Assembly: GCA_002224055.1 (NCBI GenBank)
Contig: AZLU01000125.1
Span: 1 to 51,674 of the forward strand
DNA length: 51,674 nt
Direction of reading: 5' to 3'
Origin: Pezizomycotina sp. ARF18
Lineage: Eukaryota > Ascomycota
A program made the position numbers and the translations under genes. Below the pieces are notes generated by a model that worked only from the letters and a program-made list of their open reading frames with translations, made no database searches and was not told where the DNA came from. Of the stretch, positions 44,187 to 51,674 are shown in pieces (position 1 is the stretch's first letter; the number at the start of each line of letters is the position of its first letter).

Positions 44187-46824
44187 CACGTTAGGGTCGC
44201 GTTCTAACGAATTTCTGTTGCTTCTCAGACCAGAAAAACCTTCAGATATCTTTGGCACATTAATTCTCTTGCTACCTTCCTCATTCTCAGGCGGAGATAT
44301 TTTAGTTTATCACGGTGATAAGTCGAAGCGGTTTAGTTTTAACGAAAAAGCATCCTTCGGTCTCTCTTATGCCGCATGGTATTCCGACGTTACTTACGAA
44401 GTCAACCGATCGAGCAAGGATATCGGATAGCATAGTATACAACCTCCTCTACGACGGTACAGAAACTATAATACCTGCACTGAAAGAGAAACGGGCCGTT
44501 AGCGTCCTGCGTGACGTTCTGGATTTCTGGCGAAAGAATGCCGGGATCAAAAATGCACCAAAATGCTTGGCTTTTATACTTGATAACCAGTACCACCAGA
44601 ACCGACTCAGTATTTCAAACCTGACAGGGTTCGACAAGGCACGCGTAAAGCCGCTCTGCGAAATCGCCAAAAACATGGGATTCCGTGTATTCTTAGGACA
44701 TCTCAAATGCCATATCGTTGGTGAAGCGGCAAACGGTTTCTACGACTCCGACATGGAATCGTACTTGGACCCTATATTCTCGGAAATGATGGAAATAATT
44801 GAGACCAATATCACCATCTCAAATTGCGTTGATTGTCATACCGGCCAATCCCACAGAGGTATGATAGATTTAAAGTGCTCAGCGACGGAAGTCATCCCGA
44901 AGGATTACTTCGAAATGCAGCATCCTGACAAGGTAGACTTCGACGGGTATCTCGGAAATGAAGGAGCACCTCTTGAGCACTGTGAGTATTCGAAATTTTC
45001 ATACACGTTTGGGTCATACTTATATACACGAGGCTAATCAAGGTGTCTTCACGTAGGGTATCAACGTAGCGCTGTTCTGATATGGCCCTGGGTTTCTCAA
45101 CTGGACGCGGTAAAAAAATGACCAACATCTCAAATGGGCTACGGCTTGTGGAACCAGCTTTCTGGCGGTCGCCATACCTGGACCGACTGACCATGTCAAA
45201 ATCTCGGCGTGAATTACTCTCCCACCTCCTTGAGTCGGCAGCGAAGCAGACAGACTCTGCCTATCGAAGTAACATAGGCCGATTAAGCGAAACCGACAAG
45301 CAAGAGTTCGAAGACTGCCTCTTCAAAAATATATTGGAGCATTATGATCACCAACTTTATTTTAAAGCCGTCTCAGATCTCGAGTTAGCCAATACATATC
45401 GTTTCGTCGAAGGGATAGATCTTTTCGGCCAGGAGAAAACTGCTCAAGCAATTGCGGCGCTTAGACTTGACGCTTCCAGCAGATCGGTCGAAACGCATAA
45501 GCAATTTTATATAAGAGCCGGGGCTAAATGCTACGGTGAACAGTAAGTACCTATTTGCTGCCTAAATACTCGAGACTCGAAATTGGCATCTCCCTACACT
45601 TAAACTACGCTAACACGAATTTCAATAGGATAAATACACACACCAGACAAAAATATTTGAGATCTGCAAACGATACAGCGCTTATTGGCGGAGTCTCGAA
45701 GCTCTACCAGGCCCTACTTTCAGCCTGTGTTGCTTGGAGAGAGCCCGAAAAGCCTTTGGTTTTAAGCTGGATATATGACTGGTTAGATGTCGTTGTCTCA
45801 GAATTTAAAACGCCTGTGCCGAAACATCCTAAATCATTCCATCCTTCATGTTATTGGAGCGCGCCTGTCACGATGGATATCGTTTCCGTCTGCGCAAGAA
45901 CCCAACGGCATGATTTGAGCAAGAAGGTTTTCGACAAGATCATACGCTACTCTGAGGAGAAAATCAGGGAAGCCTCCACGTTGATTGTCCCAAGGATCCC
46001 GAAATACTGTTCGAATGTCTTGAGGCGGAACTGGAGATGTTTGCGGCTTTTAGGTCGGAAATTTTGAGCTTAACGCTCACATTCCCCGAAGAACCTAACC
46101 CTTACCGCGCGTTCTTCCGCCATGCGTTTTTTATGCTTCTACGGAGCATTGGCAAGAGGACGCTCCCAATGACAAGGCGTGCGTTCGCCAAAGTCAAGTG
46201 TCCCTGTGTTTACTGCGAAAAGCTGCAGGCGTTCTTGCAAGACCATTCGCGCCGCTTCCTCAAACTCGACGTCAATCTTAGCAAATTGAACCATTTCGAG
46301 AAGTCGGTCCCTAAGCGGAGGGACCTCGGCTGCGAGAAAGTCTTCGCCAACAATGTCTCGTTCAAGATCTCGAAGCTGCCTTCCATCTTCGTTCGGGAAG
46401 ATGAGAAATGGCGCATGGCTCTTGCCCGACTTAATAAGCTCTGGGACGACTTTGACAAGAACATGAGGAGCCCTGCCGTGAACAACTACGCTGTCGAAAT
46501 TTTCGGCGGCGCAAAGTGGTATTCGAAATTCCTCGAAGGCCTGATAGAAGGTTATCCTGACGACGGGAAATCCCGCCGTATACGCCTGTAGAGGAGCATA
46601 AAAGCCATGACACTATTGTTGTCAAAGACTCTGGTTCGCCTCCGGCTTCTTCTTCCTCTTCTTCGCTGAGAAATATCAAGGCGAGGCCTGTTCAGCCTCT
46701 CAATAGGCATATGCGTACCAGGGCCGGTGTCACGAAGCCGGTAGAGGGAAGTCGAAGAGCTGAAGAGCTAGGCCTCACTCTTTCGTCAACTGAGCACCGT
46801 ATTTTTACGCCTAATACTTTTTAA
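43514..46824 (+). CDS. Large fungal 2OG-Fe(II) oxygenase-like protein with altered metal ligands
   Basis: It starts MSNKFSESSSRSGSQSSPSP. The oxygenase core spans about 43700-44480: LYRDGAQYKSHKEPEKPSDI, FGTLILLLPSSFSGGDILVY, GLSYAAWYSDVTYEV, then GYRIA and VYNLLYDG. Relatives have HRDTEK at the first site and YADCEHEL at the second, so HxD reads HxE here and the distal His reads Tyr, while the 2OG-binding Arg (GYR) is kept. The rest follows the family: ILDNQYHQNRLSISNLTGFD, DFDGYLGNEGAPLEHWYQRS, AVLIWPWVSQLD. A long helical C-terminus includes a CPCVYCEKLQAFLQD motif and ends FTPNTF. Introns: 44124-44228 (with a T31 run), 44982-45056 and 45543-45628, all clean. Frame breaks lie at about 43735, 44405, 44430, 45114 (an A7 run that fits as A8), 45990 and 46570. 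It is probably an inactive or altered hydroxylase. Confidence 0.87.
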
Positions 46825-47751
46825 TAGCAACTGAATACCTTTATTCACTAATTTTGCGAGTTGTGTGTTTCCTTTTTTTTCTTTTTTTCTTTTTTATTTT
46901 TTTTTTTTTAATAACTTCTTTAATCTTCAGAGATCACACTCTTCTCCGTCATCTGACTTGCGATTTCTTTTGTATCCCTTTAATTCACCGTGCATCTTCT
47001 TCTGTGTGTATAATGCACGTCGTATACTCCTAGTAATAAGTTGTTTCACTACTCCTTTTCTAAGATTTTTGTCTATTTTTTTTTTTTTTTTTCGATTTCT
47101 TGATTTTGGTTTCCATTTCTTTGAATTTCATCAGGGAGGGCGTCTAGTGGCGTCTCATGGGTAAGCTGCTGGGACAACATGGGCTTTTTTCACGGTGTTA
47201 TCTTTTTTTCCACTGTTTTCTGCCTTTAAAGTTTCTTTTTCCTTGTACAGTTTAAAACTACCTCTCTAATGACCGATATCCTCCACTTTACGATTATACG
47301 CACACATTGATAGTATTCTCATCATACTTGACTCAGCTAGTTCATTTCTTTGGCGCCATTGCTTTCTTTTTTTTTTTCTCCCTTAATTTTTCCATTCTGT
47401 TTGTTTCAAGTTGTGTATTTGGCCCTTATGATGAACACCAATGCTGTTTTTTGCTTGATCTTGCTAAGTTTGTTCATACGGATTTTTTTCATTAAATTAA
47501 TATTTAGTGCTCGTCAAGCATGTCAACTCCCTATTTGCATCAATATATACAAAATTGAAAAAAAAAAAAATGAAGAGAAAATAAAAAATATTATATTGGA
47601 AATAAACCCCGGCGCCTCGCTGTAACCCTTACGAAATAATTCAAAAAAAAAATAAAAATAAAAATAAAAGGAAATAAAGACACAAAAAAGTCATATACTT
47701 CTACAAGTTTTCGTACATCATTGCAAGATTATAGATAAGTCAGATATGTCT
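46825..47751. other. Intergenic region between convergent genes
   Basis: T-rich region with several broken T runs (46874-46911, 47078-47092) and A-rich stretches (47558-47570, 47642-47670). No supported gene. Confidence 0.55.
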
Positions 47752-50185
47752 TCAAGCCCCCAGATCCTTCACAGGGTGCAGCAGCATACCCTCAAGCACA
47801 TCCTACCGTGCTCCTTCTCCCAATCCTCCCCGCCGATATCGTTCCACCTCCAGCCCAGCCACCGCCTCCACATCATACCCGCCACTCGGCGTTGTAGTAC
47901 CAGCTCGAGCCTTGGAAGTTGTGCTCCGGCCGAACACGCACTGCGGCCTCCCTCCCGTGCTACCCCTAACGCCGTTGTTGAAGATCCCCTCGACGTACCG
48001 CGCGGGCAGCTTGCGGTCGAAGTACACCGGATGCGGCGCGAAGACGGCCTTGTACCCGTGGTGCACGCGCACGACGCCGGCCACATTTCCGTGAACATCG
48101 TGTGGCCGTAAAATGCGTTTTCGCGGTGCATAGTCTCCACCAGCCTGCGACTCAACCGCGACGGAGTAATGATCGCCGCACGCCGCGGCGGACCGGTGTG
48201 GTTGCTCGTCGATATCCTAGCATACTCTTGCGGGAGCAAAGCGGATTCGTAGCCCGTAAAATCGTCGCGGAGACCCCAAGTCGTATTAACGGGATCGAAC
48301 AGCGGGTTTAACGTGATCAGGTCAGCTTCCTCGCCGATGCCCCACTCGGACTTTTCGTCGTCCTGCGGTCTCGCGAACGGCGGCACGGGGGAATCGTCGG
48401 ATACTTTGATGCCCGAGTACTTTACAGGACCCCATACCGTGCCGTTTATCGGTTCCTGCCTCGTCACGAGGGACGTGAAGTTCTCCCAGCTGCCGTGTAC
48501 TTTAGGTACGTAAAACCGCGTGTTGCGCTCCAAAGGTGCCGGCGCGGCTGCTTGCGGGCGAAATCGGTAAGCTTCTCGAGGAGGTGATAGAAGTGGCCCG
48601 TGTAGCGGACGTCTAGCTCCCAGTTCCAGACGTAGTCGTACTCTGGGTGCTTGCATGAAGTACTGGAGCGGCATCCAGATGGAGCGATAGGCACTAGGCA
48701 GTATATATTCGTCAGTTATAAAATCGATACATCAACTCGGCCGCATCATATAAAAAATTGGGGTTTTACTCACCCATGCACTGGCAATTTGAGAAACTCC
48801 CCGCTAAGGTTCGGGTACCACGCTGCCATCATGTTCTCCGTCCAGAGCGTTACTAGCCCCCTAAACTTTCGGCTATGTGCTCCTTAACGACGCGGTCGTA
48901 GACTTCTTGATCAGCCCAGATTGGATATTGTGATTCCTCACGTGGACTAGAAGATGCACGTCGTATTCTCCACCTGACCAAGAGGTTGAGTTCCGCGATT
49001 AAAGAGCGTAGATTAACGTAATCGAGCGGTTGGTACTCGTAATCGTGCCACACTCGTAGGACGAAAGCAGTGCGCCGGTGATGTTTCTTCTCGCCTTCTC
49101 GTTGTTCTGCCATTTTTTTGAGTGCTATTCCTCGAAATGTACCGATCGCTATTCTTCTCCACGCAGCTTCTTGCACGGACTTCCAATCAACTTTCCATTC
49201 GTCGTGTAAACTTGTCATGCTACCATTCGTGTTCTTCCCACCGCTTTCCTCGCCCCCGATCTCGAAGGCCGTATGGACCTAGTCTGGACCTTCTTTCGAA
49301 ACATATATCGTCGTCAAGCCTACTACACTATACGACCCGAGGGTATGATCTGGCATCCCTGAAGGAACGCCTCGGTATGCCTTCGTCCCTTCTTCGCCGG
49401 CCAGCGTTCTACCGTCAGGCAGAACACAAGCTCGGAAGTTGCTTCCATTTCTGCTTGTACTCGTTATCGTACTGTGGGTATGGCTATAAGGTATCGGCGA
49501 TGGTGTCGAAGTACTGGTCGACGTCTTCGCGATTTCGTTTGCGTAGCATTCACATCTTCAAGCTTAATAGGTGCTGTTACGAGATCTATGAAGTTTTCGG
49601 GGTGGTTTTCTTTCGTAGACGTTAATTCTAATATGCCGCTGTAGTATTTCATGAGTCTATTAATTCGATTTTCGTGTTAGCAAAAAAACAAAACTCCGTG
49701 TCTTCGGTGAAGCTCCCAAAGCTTTTTGTCAAGGGAAACGTATACGACAAGGGAAACGCCTGCCACGGCCGCGGTCCGTTGCTGTGCTTCTGTAATATTT
49801 CTTCGTCTGTATTTTCATGCCCAGCATAGATATGCTTACACCAGCGACGCGACAGCTGCCGACGCGAACAGCAGCAGCAGCGTAAAGCGGTGTATCCGGC
49901 CCCTTCGTTCCATAGCGTCCGGTCTCCGCATAAGGATCGTGCATTGTTCTTTTTGCTACTCTTGCCCGTGCGTTTTTCGGTACCATTCGCAGCCAGTAGG
50001 CCGTCTAACGAATCCGTCGAGGAAGCCTTTGAGGAGTCGTAAGATAATGATGTTTGTGTATATAACGGTGGTGACGGTGGTGACGGAGACGGTGAAGAAG
50101 GGAGGGTATTGTGCCACGCGAATTCGACAGTTGGATTGTAGTGAAGAGAAGTCGAAGAGCTGCTTCGCTCAAAGGGTTGAGCCAT
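47752..50185 (-). CDS. DUF3405 family protein, type II membrane, glycosyltransferase-like
   Basis: It starts MAQPFERSSSSTSLHYNPTV; the Pro/Ser-rich cytosolic part precedes one membrane segment (RFTLLLLFASAAVASLV). A 50-nt intron follows (49790-49839). The luminal part contains RTAFVLRVWHDYEYQPLDYV, LRSLIAELNLL, ENMMAAWYPNLSGEFLKLPV, then an intron (48694-48773) and AYRSIWMPLQYFM. The conserved DUF3405 core follows: HPEYDYVWNWELDVRYTGHF, RNTRFYVPKVHGSWENFTSL, EWGIGEEADLITLNPLFDPV, TTWGLRDDFTGYE, PRRAAIITPSRLSRRLVETM, FYGHTMFTEMWPA, HHGYKAVFAPHPVYFDRKLP, FNNGVRGSTGG. It ends near GMLLHPVKDLGA. The WNWE-x-D pattern resembles a nucleotide-sugar DxD region, but the reaction of the family is not established. 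Frame breaks are frequent in the first third and after 48100. Confidence 0.9.
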
Positions 50186-51046
50186 TGTTGTTGGGGCTCG
50201 GGAGGTATTGTTTGCCTTCTTTGATGATCTATATCCTACTATAAGCTCGTGGTTCTTGTGATACAAATAGCGTCAATTGATATTCATAATAATAATTATC
50301 TAAGTACTTATCCCTACTTACTATTGTGCTATTTCATTTTATTTATTATTTATTTATTTTTTTTTTTCAATTATTGTTGTCCACCAACCTGTTACCACGA
50401 CAACGCCTCCCGATACTTTATCGCAACTCCTCGAGTTGCACAAAAGAGCCTCCTCTTCTCTTCTTTCGTATTCGATCCTTTTTCCAGTACAGACGCTTGT
50501 AACATTCTTTCTAATATCGAAAAAAGGCCAATTATCTCTAGAAATGATCAGTAACATTTGGAGCAACCTTGCATAGCTACGTTATCGCGAGAATCGTAGG
50601 CCTCGAGACTGGTATTTAGCTATCTTCCAGTACGTACTGTAGGGCAGTATGAAGTTCGCTAAGAGATGATTGTTTATCGATACCATGTAAGATCGTAAGA
50701 ATCTAAACGATTATAGAGCTTTAAGGCAATAATAAATAATGATAATATATAAGGCTCCTCTACTCATTTAGATACTTTTTAATATTACATACTGTATATA
50801 CGTACATACAGAACGCTACACAGTCGCGGCTTCGCGAGTGCGACTTTGCACTTCGGTATCCACAATTTTAAAAAAAAAAAAAAATAAATAAATAAATAAA
50901 TAAATAAATAAAGAAAAGAAATAAATAAAAAATAAATAAATAAAAAAAATAAATAAATAAAAAAAAAAATAAAAAAAAAAATAAATAAAAAAGATATCGC
51001 TCCCAACAAAGAGCAATAACTCCACTCTCATCGAGAGTTAAAAAAA
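50186..51046. other. Intergenic region with A-rich low-complexity block
   Basis: No supported gene. A 120-bp block of AAAT/AAATA repeats and A runs lies at about 50871-50991, next to the tRNA-like gene. Confidence 0.6.
50871..50991. repeat. (AAAT)n-rich low-complexity block
   Basis: Repeated TAAA/AATA units with interspersed A runs. It is non-coding and produces false Phe/Tyr/Ile-rich frames on the minus strand. Confidence 0.9.
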
Positions 51047-51142
51047 TGCTTCCAACCAGAGTTAACTGGTGACCTTCATGATCACTTTGGCGGACGGTGC
51101 ACTACTACTAGTCATGCGCTCTACCAACTGAGCCTATGAAAT
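51047..51142 (-). tRNA. tRNA-Thr(AGU)-like gene with intron, acceptor stem imperfect
   Basis: The minus strand reads CTCAGTTGGTAGAG for the D arm (box A). An anticodon stem CATGA pairs with TCATG across a loop starting CTAGTA, which gives anticodon AGT. An intron of about 23 nt sits after position 37, starting GTAGTGCACC. The T arm ACCAG..CTGGT encloses a loop that looks one base short (TTAACT where TTCAACT is expected). The 3' acceptor strand GGAAGC plus A matches fungal tRNA-Thr, and T7 just downstream is a Pol III terminator. The 5' acceptor strand (ATTTCAT) pairs poorly and there is an extra G before the D stem. It could be a pseudogene or suffer the same sequence errors as the protein genes. 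Confidence 0.6.
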
Positions 51143-51674
51143 TTGTTAGTTTGGTGTGTGTGTACCTTAAGTAATAAGATTGAGAAAAAGACACGTACTA
51201 TGAAAGCTTTGCTTCGCTATGCTTGTTTGGAGACGAAAGATTTGAGCTACATAAACCATTCAGCTCAGAGTCCCGAGTTTCTTCGCCAAGGAAAATTAGC
51301 TCACGTGTAATTTCTCTATATCCCCGCAGAAAAAAAGAAAGAAAAGAAAGAGCCTCTAAACGGGTTTTAAATAAGTATAGTTCGAAAGCTCCTCCGGAGG
51401 CTTTTAATCTAGTGATGAAGAAATAAATATTTAGAGATCGAATAGGTCGGTAAGTCGATTTAATCGATGTACGATGAATAATAATCTTTTAAAACTTCGA
51501 ACGCCCTGCACCAGAGCTATCGTTGTCCGGTCCTCTTTGGGGTTCAAAAGAGCTCAAGCGGAAGAACGTTCGGCACCAAGGGGATCTTCTGCTGATCCTG
51601 GTCGGACTAGCCCCCAGAACCCTGCGCACCTTAAAAATTTTTATTTACTGGCAGGAAAAAAAAAAAAAAAAAAA
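51143..51674. other. Terminal region ending in poly(A)
   Basis: No gene was recognised. A GC-richer stretch at about 51500-51630 precedes an A18 run that ends the window. It could be the edge of an unannotated gene or the 3' end of a retroposed sequence; neither is supported by a motif. Confidence 0.4.

Noticed and set aside
50785-51031. Very hydrophobic Phe/Ile/Tyr minus frames
   Set aside because: Translation of the AAAT-rich block, not a membrane protein.

Overview
The window looks like nuclear DNA of a filamentous ascomycete fungus (Pezizomycotina). Introns are short (about 50-290 nt) with GT..AG ends and CTAAC-like branch points. Genes sit on both strands about 2.5-3 kb apart. Several encoded families are typical of such fungi: a DUF3405 glycosyltransferase-like protein, a GPI-anchored Cu-only superoxide dismutase, endopolyphosphatase Ppn1, an SNF5 protein ending in a GATA-type zinc finger, and a large 2OG-Fe(II) oxygenase-like protein. 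The genus cannot be named from sequence alone. No bacterial operon, virus, CRISPR array or intact transposon was seen.

Layout from left to right. 1-1.3 kb: AT-rich, apparently empty. 1.3-3.5 kb (+): membrane-anchored aspartic protease with broken frames. 4.6-5.4 kb (+): intact MARVEL-like four-helix membrane protein. 6.1-6.7 kb (-): coiled-coil hypothetical, divergent from 7.3-8.7 kb (+) ERCC1/Rad10. 9.3-11.9 kb (-): Vps9 with a C-terminal CUE domain, divergent from 12.7-15.0 kb (+) Nop4/RBM28. 16.8-17.5 kb (-): small two-exon hypothetical. 17.9-18.8 kb (+): Q-rich hypothetical. 19.9-21.5 kb (+): SNF5. 22.3-23.4 kb (+): ER/Golgi-type monothiol glutaredoxin. 25.0-25.9 kb (-): Cu-only SOD. 29.7-30.7 kb (+): ribosomal protein eL6. 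32.7-33.2 kb (-): unknown basic protein. 36.8-39.2 kb (+): Ppn1. 40.4-41.3 kb (+): unassigned coding-like remnant. 43.5-46.8 kb (+): 2OG-Fe(II) oxygenase-like protein. 47.8-50.2 kb (-): DUF3405 protein. 51.0-51.1 kb (-): intron-containing tRNA-Thr-like gene.

The genes form no pathway cluster. They are mostly housekeeping functions (DNA repair, endosomal Rab5 activation, ribosome biogenesis, chromatin remodelling, translation, polyphosphate turnover) mixed with a few secretory-pathway or cell-surface proteins (protease, SOD, glutaredoxin, DUF3405).

Two features run through the whole window. First, most recognisable genes, including ones likely to be essential such as eL6 and Nop4, change reading frame at single missing bases; the tRNA T-loop also appears one base short. 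This points to uncorrected indels in the assembly rather than gene death, so every coding span below should be read as a locus and not as a finished open frame. Second, runs of 17-34 A or T occur about every 2-3 kb, always outside coding exons, and four lie shortly upstream of start codons with T on the sense strand. The most unusual gene is the 2OG oxygenase-like one: the metal-binding positions of its family appear substituted (HxD read as HxE, distal His as Tyr). Base substitutions of this kind are not explained by the indel pattern.
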